This document shows, in pieces, positions 16,109 to 24,536 of a DNA stretch of 53,730 bases; positions within the stretch are counted from its first letter, which is position 1, and every line of letters begins with the position of its first letter. Source of the DNA: Clostridia bacterium (GTDB lineage Bacteria > Bacillota > Clostridia > RGIG6154); contig JAGAJK010000097.1 of NCBI GenBank assembly GCA_017626145.1, positions 1-53,730 of the forward strand. Reading direction: 5' to 3'. The position numbers were made by a program, and so were the translations under genes. The notes under the pieces were generated by a model. The model made no database searches, was not told the origin of the DNA, and worked only from the letters and a program-made list of their open reading frames with translations.

Positions 16109-17665
16109 ATGGAATTTATGAAGCTTGAAGATATGACCATTGAACAGAAAATCGGTCATTTAATCGTTGCAAGAGGTTTTATTGATGATGAAGACAGACA
16201 GTACATACTCGAAATGGTTAAGAAAAGATGTGTTGGCGGTTATCAGTATGTAGGCGCTAACAATCGTAAACTTGGTAAAGAAATTTTAGCCGTTGCCGAT
16301 TATCCTATTCTTATTTGCGGTGATATGGAATCGGGTTACGGCGAAGCAAGATACACAAATCATTTAGGTATTTCAACTTCCAACGACCCTAAAATGGCGA
16401 ATTTACTTGCTCGTGCTACCGCAGTTTGCGCTAAGCGTAACGGAATTAACTTTGCATGGGCTGTTGTTGCAGACCCTACAGTTAAAGGTTCTCCCGGAAG
16501 AAGTGGAAGAGCGTTTAGTGACGACCCTGAAGTTATTTCAAAATTTGTTGTTGAAATGATTAAAGGTTATCAGCAGGAAGGTATGATTGTTTCTTTAAAA
16601 CACTATCCTTCCCACAATACACCTTATGACACTCACATGAAAAAAGCAGTATGCTATCAGACAAAGGAAGAACTTTTAAACAAAAATTTAGTTCCTTATT
16701 TAAGAGCTATGAAAGAAGCTGACCTTTCTGCAATTATGACAGGCCATGCTATGTTTAAAAACATTGATGATGTGTACATTTCATCACTTTCCAAAAAAGT
16801 TATCGATATTATAAGAGAAGAAGGCTTTGACGGTCTTATTGTTACAGATTCACTTGCTATGATGGCTATTGCACAGAACTACGGTAAATATGAATGTTTA
16901 GCAACTGCAATTATGGCGGGAAATGATATGGTTCTTCCTAACTACAGACTTTCTTACAAGGAAAGCTTTGAATACCTTATGAAAGCTTATGAAGAAGGTA
17001 TTATCACAGAAGAAAGATTAAATGAAGCTGTAAGACGCGTTCTTACCGCTCAGGAAAGAGCATCAAAGCCTGCATCTACCACAGAGCTTACCGATGAAAT
17101 GAGAGAAGCTATTGATTCTGCGGCACAAAAAAGTATTTGCGGTATTTACAAAGAAGGCTACACAGCAAAGCTTGACGAAAACACTAAAAAACTTTTCGTT
17201 CTCCTTTGCGAAAATGAATACCAGAATTCCGAAACAGATACAGCCGAAATAAAACTCTCTTCACCTCGTTCAAGAGAATCTATGGTACAGAAAAAAGCAG
17301 AAATTTTGGAATTGTTCCCTGATGCAAAAGTTCTTATTATCAACGAATTCCCAAGATTCAGCGAAAACGAACAGGTTTGTTACTATGCATCGGAAACAGA
17401 TGAAACTATTTTCTACACTTTCTGCAGTCCTGCAGCATATCAGGGCAGTAACTGTATTACCCAGAGAATCGAAAGCTTAATTGATGCCAATATGGAAAAA
17501 ATTTCAGCTATCATTCATGTAGGTAATCCTTATGAAATTTCAAAATTTAAAGATGCAAAGAGAATCATAACATCCCCTTCCGGTGGTAAAACAGAAGATT
17601 ATATCTTAAAAGCATTAAAAGGTGAATTTGTTCCTACAGGAAAGTTACCTGTTAAAATTGACTAA
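16109..17665 (+). CDS. Glycoside hydrolase family 3 protein, tandem copy A
   Basis: A 518-residue cytosolic GH3 protein from the ATG at 16109, with GGGAGG 8 bases upstream; the in-frame TTG at 16094 overlaps that ribosome site and is rejected. The (beta/alpha)8 domain has LKHYPSH followed by DTH (the GH3 KH...D-H loop, less canonical than KHFPGHG) and IVTDSLAM with the likely nucleophile Asp. A C-terminal alpha/beta domain follows from about residue 350. It closely resembles copy B at 17796 along its whole length. NagZ-like beta-hexosaminidase activity is the best guess; no export signal is present. Confidence 0.83.
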   Translation: MEFMKLEDMTIEQKIGHLIVARGFIDDEDRQYILEMVKKRCVGGYQYVGANNRKLGKEILAVADYPILICGDMESGYGEARYTNHLGISTSNDPKMANLLARATAVCAKRNGINFAWAVVADPTVKGSPGRSGRAFSDDPEVISKFVVEMIKGYQQEGMIVSLKHYPSHNTPYDTHMKKAVCYQTKEELLNKNLVPYLRAMKEADLSAIMTGHAMFKNIDDVYISSLSKKVIDIIREEGFDGLIVTDSLAMMAIAQNYGKYECLATAIMAGNDMVLPNYRLSYKESFEYLMKAYEEGIITEERLNEAVRRVLTAQERASKPASTTELTDEMREAIDSAAQKSICGIYKEGYTAKLDENTKKLFVLLCENEYQNSETDTAEIKLSSPRSRESMVQKKAEILELFPDAKVLIINEFPRFSENEQVCYYASETDETIFYTFCSPAAYQGSNCITQRIESLIDANMEKISAIIHVGNPYEISKFKDAKRIITSPSGGKTEDYILKALKGEFVPTGKLPVKID

Positions 17666-17671
17666 AACTAA

Positions 17672-17708
17672 AACTGCCTGAAAATTTGCAATTTCAGGCA
17701 GTTTTTTT
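17672..17708 (+). terminator. Terminator between tandem GH3 genes
   Basis: AACTGCCTGAAA pairs with TTTCAGGCAGTT, followed by seven T. Each GH3 copy therefore has its own transcript. Confidence 0.9.
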
Positions 17709-17737
17709 GCTGATTTGTGATATTTTTGTTCAAACAG

Positions 17738-17766
17738 TTGACAAAAATTTTAAGTAAACGTATAAT
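17738..17766 (+). promoter_or_regulatory. Promoter of second tandem GH3 gene
   Basis: TTGACA (17738-17743), 17 bases, TATAAT (17761-17766). The spacer end, -10 box and ribosome site match those of the first copy, so the duplication included the promoter. Confidence 0.85.
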
Positions 17767-17795
17767 TATAAAAAACAGCCTTGGGAGGTATAAAA

Positions 17796-19358
17796 ATGGA
17801 ATTTATGAAGCTTGAAGATATGACCATTGAACAGAAAATCGGTCACTTAATCGTTGCAAGAGGCTTCATTGATGAAGAAGATGCAGCATACATTTTAGAA
17901 ATGGTTAAAAAAAGATGTCTTGGCGGTTATCAGTATGTTGGTGATAAAAACCGAAGTGTACTGGGTAAAGAAATCTTAAAAATTGCAGATTATCCTGTTT
18001 TAATATACGGTGATATGGAGGCAGGCTACGGCGAAGCGAGATATCCTGCACATATGGGTGTAGGTGCATCCGACGACCCGAAAATGGCAAATCTGCTTGC
18101 CAGAGCAACTGCAGTTTGCGCAAAACGTGACGGTGTTAACTTTGCCTGTGCCGTTGTTGCTGAACCTGCACTTAAGGGTGACCTTACAAGAAACGGCAGA
18201 AGCTTTAGTGATGACCCTGAAAAGATTGCTGATTTTGCAGTTGAAATGATTAAGGGTTATCAGCAGGAAGGTATGATTGTTACTTTAAAGCACTATCCGT
18301 CCCCTGACGATTCACTTGGCGACTCACATATGAAAAAGACAGTTTCCCACTTAACAAAGGAAGATTTACTTAAGAGAAATCTTGTTCCTTATGTAAGAGC
18401 TATGAAAGAGGCAGACCTTACAGCTATTATGACAGGACATCCTTTAATGGCCGAAATTGATGATGTTTACATTTCCTCACTTTCGAAAAAGGTTATTGAT
18501 ATCATACGTGAACAGGGCTTTGACGGTCTTATTGTTACAGATTCACTTGCTATGATGGCTATTGCACAGAATTACGGTAAGTATGAGTGCCTGGCAACCG
18601 CAATTAATGCAGGAAACGATATGGTTCTTCCTAACTACCGTCTTACATATAAAGAAAGCTTCGAAGCACTTTTGAAGTCATATAAAGACGGTGTTATAAG
18701 TGACGAAAGACTTAACGAAGCTGTAAGCAGAGTTTTAAGGGCACAGAAACAGGCTCAACAGCCTGCAACCACAACCGTCCTTACAGACGAAATGAAAGAA
18801 GCTTTGGAACAGGCAAACCAAAAATGCATCTGCGGTATTTATAAAGAAGGCTACACTGCAAAGCTTGATCCCGATACAAAGAAATTATTTGTTCTGCTTT
18901 GCGAAAATCAGTACAATGAACCCGGTGAATTAACTCCTGAAATACAGATGGCTTCACCTCGTTCAAGACAGTCTATGGAAAAGAAAAAGGAAGAAATCTT
19001 ACAAATGTTCCCCGGTTCTGAGGTTTTGATTATAAACGAATTTCCTAACTTTACGGAAAATGAAAAGGTTTGCTACTTAGCATCCGAAACAGATGAAACC
19101 ATTTTCTATACCTTCTGTAAAATGGGTGCATATCTCGGAAGTGATTCAATCACCGAAAGAATTGCAAACTTAATTGATGCAAATATGGACAAAATTTCCG
19201 CCATCATTCACGTGGGAAGCCCATACGAAATTGAAAAATTCAAGGATGCTAAAAGAATTATCACCTCACCTTCGCAAGGTAAGTGTGAAGAATATATGTT
19301 AAAAGCCTTAAAGGGTGAATTTACTCCTACAGGTAAGATTCCTGTTAAGCTTGACTAA
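17796..19358 (+). CDS. Glycoside hydrolase family 3 protein, tandem copy B
   Basis: A 520-residue cytosolic GH3 protein, start chosen at the ATG 17796 after GGGAGG. The first 25 residues are nearly identical to copy A and the rest remains closely similar. LKHYPSPDD is followed by DSH, and IVTDSLAMMAI carries the likely catalytic Asp. Relative to copy A it has a two-residue expansion in the loop before DSH, which could change substrate fit. Differences are spread along the gene, so the duplication is not very recent or has been under divergent selection. Confidence 0.83.
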   Translation: MEFMKLEDMTIEQKIGHLIVARGFIDEEDAAYILEMVKKRCLGGYQYVGDKNRSVLGKEILKIADYPVLIYGDMEAGYGEARYPAHMGVGASDDPKMANLLARATAVCAKRDGVNFACAVVAEPALKGDLTRNGRSFSDDPEKIADFAVEMIKGYQQEGMIVTLKHYPSPDDSLGDSHMKKTVSHLTKEDLLKRNLVPYVRAMKEADLTAIMTGHPLMAEIDDVYISSLSKKVIDIIREQGFDGLIVTDSLAMMAIAQNYGKYECLATAINAGNDMVLPNYRLTYKESFEALLKSYKDGVISDERLNEAVSRVLRAQKQAQQPATTTVLTDEMKEALEQANQKCICGIYKEGYTAKLDPDTKKLFVLLCENQYNEPGELTPEIQMASPRSRQSMEKKKEEILQMFPGSEVLIINEFPNFTENEKVCYLASETDETIFYTFCKMGAYLGSDSITERIANLIDANMDKISAIIHVGSPYEIEKFKDAKRIITSPSQGKCEEYMLKALKGEFTPTGKIPVKLD

Positions 19359-19366
19359 AAAGGAAT

Positions 19367-19401
19367 GGGTCTGTAAAAAATCGTTGATTTTTTACAGACC
19401 C
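19367..19401. terminator. Bidirectional terminator, TGTAAAAAA type
   Basis: GGGTCTGTAAAAAATC pairs with GATTTTTTACAGACCC between the converging GH3 and MATE genes. It shares its inner TGTAAAAAA/TTTTTTACA core with the hairpin at 25769. Confidence 0.85.
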
Positions 19402-19413
19402 TGTTTATATTAA

Positions 19414-20751
19414 TTATGCATTTATTGAGGGTTTGGAAAATTTAAGATATATAAGACAAAGAATTATCTGAACAAGACTTGCGCAAGGTGTTGCAAGACC
19501 TATTAAGAATAATGATGTTTCAGGCAGAGCACTCATTAAAAATGTAACGGGAACTCTTATAGCTATTGCTCCTATTACGCCCTGAAGCATAACGAAAACG
19601 GTGTTTCCTCTGCCGTTGAAATACCCTATAAGGCAAAACAGCAGCGAAACAAGTATACAGTCTATGGCGTAGCCTTTAAGGTATAAAAAGCCTGCCTCAA
19701 TTACATTCGGCTCTTTGGCAAATATTGCTGTCAGCAAATCACCTTTAAAGAAAGAGAATGCACCAATCAATGTTCCTGTAACAAGCGAAGAAATAATTGC
19801 AAACTTCATTGCTGACTTTACACGGTTTGGCTTTTGTGCTGCCAGATTCTGTGCAACAAAGGTTGCAATTGCCTGCATATATGCAGAAGGGACAAGCATT
19901 ATAAAGGCACATACCTTATCGCCTATACCAACACCTGCAGAAGAAACAACATCAAAGCTGTTGGCAACCACCTGAATAACCATAAAGGAAATTCCTACTA
20001 AAAATTCCTGCAAAGCAATAGGAATGCCGAGCTTTAATTCTTCAGAAACAATTTCTTTATCAAATCTTATGTAGCTTCTGCCAAAATCAAAAGGAAGCTC
20101 TTTTTTTACAATTATTACAAGTGAAACAATAACACTTATACCCTGAGAAAGCACGGTCGCAAGTGCCGCTCCCGATGCTCCCATTTTAAATACGGCAACA
20201 AATAAAAGGTCACCTAAAATATTAAGTACGCAGGAAATTCCAACTGTGAGAAGCGGCGTTCTTGAATCTCCTATTCCTCTGAAAATTGCGCCAAGTACGT
20301 TATACGCTACTATAAATAACATACCCAAGCCACATATTTTAATATACATATTAGTTTGTTCTACTGCCTCAACAGGCGTACTTAACATATAGGTAAATGA
20401 CCTGCTGAAAATACCAAGAACAAGAGAAAGAACAATTCCTATTACCGTAAAAAAGCATAACGATGTTCCTACAGCTTTACCTGCATTTTCTCTTTCTTTT
20501 TTGCCGATACATTGTGCAATAAGAATTGTAACGCCCATAGCAAGACCTACTATAATCATAGTAAAGGTCTGCATTAAAAGCCCTCCTGTAGAAACCCCGG
20601 AAACATCTGAAGTTTCTGCAAACTGACCTACTATCATTAAGTCAACAGCTCCGTACAACGATTGCAAAACAAGTGCAAAAAAGATTGGAATTGCAAAATT
20701 AACAAGTCCTTTTATAATTTTACCTTCTGTTAAATCCTTTGTCTTTTCCAT
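19414..20751 (-). CDS. MATE family efflux transporter
   Basis: A 445-residue protein with 12 predicted membrane helices, typical of Na+- or H+-coupled MATE exporters of the DinF/MepA type. The N-terminus (LTEGKIIKGLVNFAIPIFFALVLQ) and the internal repeat of the fold (second half from about residue 235) are clear. The ATG at 20751 follows GAAAGG; the upstream in-frame TTG is rejected. Substrate is unknown. A leader of about 90 nucleotides with a terminator precedes it, so it is likely regulated by a cis-acting RNA. Confidence 0.9.
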   Translation of the reverse strand: MEKTKDLTEGKIIKGLVNFAIPIFFALVLQSLYGAVDLMIVGQFAETSDVSGVSTGGLLMQTFTMIIVGLAMGVTILIAQCIGKKERENAGKAVGTSLCFFTVIGIVLSLVLGIFSRSFTYMLSTPVEAVEQTNMYIKICGLGMLFIVAYNVLGAIFRGIGDSRTPLLTVGISCVLNILGDLLFVAVFKMGASGAALATVLSQGISVIVSLVIIVKKELPFDFGRSYIRFDKEIVSEELKLGIPIALQEFLVGISFMVIQVVANSFDVVSSAGVGIGDKVCAFIMLVPSAYMQAIATFVAQNLAAQKPNRVKSAMKFAIISSLVTGTLIGAFSFFKGDLLTAIFAKEPNVIEAGFLYLKGYAIDCILVSLLFCLIGYFNGRGNTVFVMLQGVIGAIAIRVPVTFLMSALPETSLFLIGLATPCASLVQIILCLIYLKFSKPSINA

Positions 20752-20765
20752 ACGTTTTCCTTTCA

Positions 20766-20852
20766 ATAAAAAAAGGATAAGGAGACAGACATTTCAGCCT
20801 GTAGCCTTATCCGGTATTGCATTTCTTATGAACACTTTACCTCCGAGCCAGC
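20766..20852 (-). promoter_or_regulatory. Structured leader with terminator before MATE gene, candidate riboswitch
   Basis: The expected transcript starts near 20852. Its 3' part is an intrinsic terminator: stem GGATAAGG/CCTTATCC (plus-strand arms 20775-20782 and 20805-20812) with an inner ACAG/CTGT pairing, followed by seven U. The 5' part (GGUA...UACC with an internal loop) can form a second small hairpin whose end abuts the terminator. Small terminator-controlled leaders directly before mepA-type MATE genes in Clostridia are known as guanidine-IV (mepA motif) riboswitches. I cannot match the consensus base by base, so the class is only a suggestion. Confidence 0.5.
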
Positions 20853-20858
20853 AGTCAT

Positions 20859-20887
20859 ATTTTAACATAATCCGAAAAAAATGTCAA
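20859..20887 (-). promoter_or_regulatory. Promoter of MATE gene leader
   Basis: Minus strand TTGACA (20882-20887), 17 bases, TAAAAT (20859-20864). Confidence 0.85.
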
Positions 20888-20888
20888 A

Positions 20889-21587
20889 CTAAACATAAAA
20901 TTCTTCCATAGTGTCAAGACATATACAGCCTAATGCAATGTTAAACACTACACCGCAATCAATTGCAATATGATTATTTTCCTTATATATTTTCCCTCTG
21001 CATTTTTCATCAATTAAAGCTGTAGGCGTATGCCCCGTTATAAGATACTTATCCTTAAAATATGTTCTTGCGTAATCGCACCTTCCCCACACAAGGTCGT
21101 AAAGCTCATATTCACTCAAGGGCTTGTTCTCATCAAAATTTACCAGACCGCCGTGTACAAGAACAAAGCTGTTATTGTTTACTTCAAGCTCTTCGTATAA
21201 ACTAAATTCTTCAAAATACTCAAGAATTCTTTTTCTGCTTGCTTTATTAAGTGATAAAAAACCATTAAGAGTGGTTTCGCCACCGTTAAACATCCAGTTG
21301 TCATAATTACGTAACGAAACCGTATCTAAATGATTATCGTAATTATCCTGGGTTATTTCCACATTCATTTTTTCAAGAACGGTGTAAGCCATATACTCGT
21401 GATTTCCAAGAATCGGAACAATATTGGGTCTTTTTATCATATCAAGAAGTATTTTTATGCCATCTTCACCACGGTCTACGATGTCACCAAGTATATACAT
21501 TAAATCATCTTTACCAAATCTGATTTTTTCAAGCATCGCCTGATACTTATCAAAGCATCCGTGAAGATCACTCATTACATATATCAT
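20889..21587 (-). CDS. Calcineurin-like metallophosphoesterase
   Basis: A 232-residue cytosolic phosphoesterase of the PPP/ApaH-like group. The metal-binding motifs are in order: SDLHG (residues 6-10), GDIVDRG (about 34-40), GNHEY (about 61-65), then VHGGL and ITGHTPT. The DxH...GDxxDRG...GNHE series is that of bacterial serine/threonine phosphatases and dinucleoside tetraphosphatases, so substrate choice is open. The ribosome site is GGGAGGGG. It follows the ECF S-component gene after 72 bases; its stop is just upstream of the MATE promoter. Confidence 0.88.
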   Translation of the reverse strand: MIYVMSDLHGCFDKYQAMLEKIRFGKDDLMYILGDIVDRGEDGIKILLDMIKRPNIVPILGNHEYMAYTVLEKMNVEITQDNYDNHLDTVSLRNYDNWMFNGGETTLNGFLSLNKASRKRILEYFEEFSLYEELEVNNNSFVLVHGGLVNFDENKPLSEYELYDLVWGRCDYARTYFKDKYLITGHTPTALIDEKCRGKIYKENNHIAIDCGVVFNIALGCICLDTMEEFYV

Positions 21588-21659
21588 AAAAATCCCCTCC
21601 CGTAATATGATAATTCTTTATCACGCAAAAGATTCCTTTAATAAATGAGAAAACATTTC

Positions 21660-22163
21660 TCATTTGTGAATTATGTTGTTTTTCTCAAATATCCTTGTAA
21701 TAATCAATCCTAACACAAGCCCTGCTATACCCTGTACACCGTTAGCCGGGATATTTAAAGCAGAAAGTGCTATTCCGTATAAAAAGCTTTCAAAAATAAA
21801 ATATCCGGCAACCATAAATATTTCCGAAGTAATACCGCTTATAAGTCTTGCTGATACTATGTCTGTTCTTTTAATCAGAAGCTTAAACCCAACACAAGCT
21901 ATTACAGCCATTACACCTTTTATAATAAAGGTTGCAGGTGCATAAAAGGCATAACCACTTAAAATATCTGCCAAAGCAGAACCGATGCCTGCAGAAAGAA
22001 AGGCATACAACGGTGAAAAAATCCATCCCGAAAGCAAAACAACGCAGTCACCTAAATTGATGTAGCCTTTAACGGGAGACGGAATTTTTATAATCATTGT
22101 CGCAACACACGTAAGTGCCGCCAGCATTGATGCCATAACTATTTTTTGTGTTCTTGTTTTCAT
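21660..22163 (-). CDS. ECF transporter S component
   Basis: A 167-residue membrane protein with five or six helices and the start MASMLAALTCVATMIIKIP, matching substrate-binding S components of energy-coupling factor vitamin importers (pantothenate/HMP-like group: GYINLGDCVVLLSGWIF). It would work with shared EcfA/A'/T subunits encoded elsewhere. The vitamin is not certain from sequence, and no riboswitch is seen ahead of it; a TTTACA-17-TATTAT promoter lies upstream. The start follows GAGGAGGA. Confidence 0.82.
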   Translation of the reverse strand: MKTRTQKIVMASMLAALTCVATMIIKIPSPVKGYINLGDCVVLLSGWIFSPLYAFLSAGIGSALADILSGYAFYAPATFIIKGVMAVIACVGFKLLIKRTDIVSARLISGITSEIFMVAGYFIFESFLYGIALSALNIPANGVQGIAGLVLGLIITRIFEKNNIIHK

Positions 22164-22293
22164 ATTGTCCTCCTCGTAAAAATTATAGCATTATAATATC
22201 ACAATAAAAATTTCCTGTAAAGTTTCACGGGGCTTTTTTCACAAAAAAATCACATTAACGATTATGCCCTTTCAGCAGCAATACGATATTTTA

Positions 22294-22335
22294 AATAAAT
22301 ACCGCCAAAGCACAAGGTCTTTGACGGTGTTTATT
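22294..22335. terminator. Terminator between Gfo/Idh/MocA gene and ECF region
   Basis: The arm AATAAATACCGCCAAAG pairs with CTTTGACGGTGTTTATT around the loop CACAAGGT. It ends the minus-strand oxidoreductase transcript; its position beyond the stop codon at 22343 fits. Confidence 0.75.
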
Positions 22336-22342
22336 GTGTTTA

Positions 22343-23524
22343 TTATATTTCCGGAATTTCGATTTCGATTTCTCTGCCCAGGTCGGCTGATTTCTTGATA
22401 CCCGACAGTATTGCCTGATTGTAAATAATCTGGCTTGTGGGAACAGGTGCAGGAGCACCCTCCTTAATAGCATCAAGGAATGAACGAACCTTTACATCAA
22501 AGCACCATACATCGCTCTTCTTCATAGGAATCTTTGTTTCAACCTTTTCGTCACCGATATTTGAGTAGATTGTAAGGTCACCACCGATTGTTCCGTTCCA
22601 GCATTCTGTTGAAGGAATACGCAGACCGCCCTTTGTACCCATAATAATTGTATCGCCCGGTGTGTCAAGATTCATTGCCCACGCAATTCTGAAGTCGAGG
22701 ATAATACCGCCTTCAAGACGAACAAAGCCTGCTGCAAAGTCGTCAACACCAAATGCTTTTGCATATTCTTCTCTCTTATCCTTGCGATAGCCTGAATAAT
22801 CAGGACTTGTACCGAAGAAATCAGAGGTATAGCCCGATACTGTAAGTGGCTTCGGATAGCCGATTGCATTTAATACCATATCAAGCGAATAACAACCAAT
22901 GTCACCAAGTGCACCGATACCGCCTGTTTCCTTTGCAATAAAGCTTGTTCCGAAAGGTGTAGGAATACCGCGTCTTCTTCCGCCGCCTGTCTGGATATAA
23001 TAAATATCACCTAAAACACCTGACTGAACAATATCCTTAACCATAATCATATTAGGGTCAAAACGTGGCTGGAAGCCGATCGAAAGAACCTTGCCCGATT
23101 CCTTTTCAGCTTTCATTATTTCAATACCCTCTTCTAAAGTCACGCACATCGGTTTTTCAAGAAGAACATTTATTCCTGCCTTTAAGCTGTCGATTGTACA
23201 AACAGCATGAGTCATATTATATGTACATACACTTACTGCGTCTAACTTTAAGTTTGCCTGGTCTGCAAGCATTTCTGTATGTTCACCATAGCATTTAGCA
23301 CCTTCAATTTCGTGCTTTTTGAAGAATGCTTCTGCCTTACCGGGAACTAAATCTGCACCTGCAACAATCTCAACATCAGGGAATTTTTTGTACACCTGAA
23401 TATGTGCATCTGCAATCCAGCCGGTACCTATAATACCTACCCTTAATTTCTTACTTGAATCAATTTCCTTTGCAGGACCATTGGTATTTTTAAATTCATC
23501 TAAAATCGCTTTTCCATCTGCCAT
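22343..23524 (-). CDS. Gfo/Idh/MocA family oxidoreductase
   Basis: A 393-residue NAD(P)-dependent sugar or inositol dehydrogenase-like enzyme. The Rossmann motif GIIGTGWIADAH lies near residue 29, LEKPM (the EKP motif with catalytic lysine) near residue 112, and GGIGALGDIGCYSLDM provides the conserved substrate-binding region. The start ATG at 23524 follows AAGGAG; a longer reading frame upstream is unlikely. It is a single-gene transcript. With glycosidases and regulators around it, a role in using an unusual sugar is likely, but the substrate is unknown. Confidence 0.9.
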   Translation of the reverse strand: MADGKAILDEFKNTNGPAKEIDSSKKLRVGIIGTGWIADAHIQVYKKFPDVEIVAGADLVPGKAEAFFKKHEIEGAKCYGEHTEMLADQANLKLDAVSVCTYNMTHAVCTIDSLKAGINVLLEKPMCVTLEEGIEIMKAEKESGKVLSIGFQPRFDPNMIMVKDIVQSGVLGDIYYIQTGGGRRRGIPTPFGTSFIAKETGGIGALGDIGCYSLDMVLNAIGYPKPLTVSGYTSDFFGTSPDYSGYRKDKREEYAKAFGVDDFAAGFVRLEGGIILDFRIAWAMNLDTPGDTIIMGTKGGLRIPSTECWNGTIGGDLTIYSNIGDEKVETKIPMKKSDVWCFDVKVRSFLDAIKEGAPAPVPTSQIIYNQAILSGIKKSADLGREIEIEIPEI

Positions 23525-23559
23525 ATTAAACAGCTCCTTTATGTTTTGAAATCGATTAC

Positions 23560-23588
23560 ATTTTAACACGATAACACATATATGTCAA
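23560..23588 (-). promoter_or_regulatory. Promoter of Gfo/Idh/MocA gene
   Basis: Minus strand TTGACA (23583-23588), 17 bases, TAAAAT (23560-23565). The -35 box lies close to the end of the araC-type gene. Confidence 0.8.
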
Positions 23589-23598
23589 TACTCAAAAG

Positions 23599-24402
23599 TT
23601 AAAAATTTTTGCCTTTTTTATACTCAGTCGGCGTCAATTTGTAATATTTTTTAAACTGTCTGTTAAAATAGGTTACATCATTAAAACCAATTCTCTGTGA
23701 AATGTTGGTTACGGAATCTCCTGAACTTAACAAATCCGCCGCCAGCTTCATTCTTGTGTCGTTAATATACTCTTTAAAGGTAAAACCCGTTTCCTTTTTA
23801 AACAATCTCCCCAAATACACTTCGTTATAGTGAAACAGTTTTGCTACCGAAGTTATAGAAATATTGTATTCAATATTTGAATGTATATAACTTTTTATAT
23901 TATTTATCAAGGAATTAAAGCTTTTCTTTTCGATAGGATATTTTTCAAGAAGAATCCGTATATAGCTTTCTATCAGCATCCCTGCACTTTCACACATTTC
24001 AAAGGAAAAATTCTTTTCAAAGGTTTCAAAATCAGCATTTTTGTTTTTTAAACGTTTGTATCCGCCATCGGTTAAAATGTTTCCGATATAAATAATACAT
24101 GCAACATCATCTTCCACAACTACCGGTCTTGTGTATTCATAAATTCCGTTTATACATAAACCACCAAAGGCTTTTTTAGTACGAATTGCTTTGCCGATTG
24201 CAATATTTCTGCATCTGTAACATTTTTTATATTCCTTTTCACTATTCTTAATTTTTTTGCACATATAGCTTGAATGAATCTGATGACTGTACGGAACAAT
24301 ACATTTTTCATTTCCGTAATTTCCAAAGAATATCACACCGATATGTAATTTAGTTCCGTATTCTATAGATTTTATTAAATCATAAAGACTGCTATATTCC
24401 AT
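23599..24402 (-). CDS. AraC family regulator with PocR sensory domain
   Basis: A 267-residue regulator from the ATG at 24402, with GGTGAT upstream; starts at 24408 or 24414 are possible. The N-terminal half (about 5-150) resembles the PocR ligand domain, with KKCYRCR and GGLCINGIYEY motifs. The C-terminal 100 residues form the double helix-turn-helix of AraC proteins (ISITSVAKLFHYNEVYLGRLFKKETG, then ITNISQRIGFND-like). It is divergent from the FAD oxidoreductase and close to the Gfo/Idh/MocA gene, so it probably controls one or both. PocR domains bind small hydrocarbon ligands in characterised cases; the ligand here is unknown. Confidence 0.87.
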   Translation of the reverse strand: MEYSSLYDLIKSIEYGTKLHIGVIFFGNYGNEKCIVPYSHQIHSSYMCKKIKNSEKEYKKCYRCRNIAIGKAIRTKKAFGGLCINGIYEYTRPVVVEDDVACIIYIGNILTDGGYKRLKNKNADFETFEKNFSFEMCESAGMLIESYIRILLEKYPIEKKSFNSLINNIKSYIHSNIEYNISITSVAKLFHYNEVYLGRLFKKETGFTFKEYINDTRMKLAADLLSSGDSVTNISQRIGFNDVTYFNRQFKKYYKLTPTEYKKGKNF

Positions 24403-24536
24403 AATCATCACCAAATCGTCATATATTTTTAATTATTATACCAAAAAAGTATAGTTTGTTCAAGATTAAGTTAAAAAAATGCAAGATTTCTCTTCAGTTA
24501 AAGTGTATACTGCAGATATCAGAAAGGTGTGTTTTT

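Noticed and set aside
21643-21665. Strong terminator AAATGAGAAA/TTTCTCATTT after the ECF gene
   Set aside because: A palindrome is present, but the stem is AT-rich, overlaps the stop codon and lacks a clear T-run, so it is too weak to list as a terminator.
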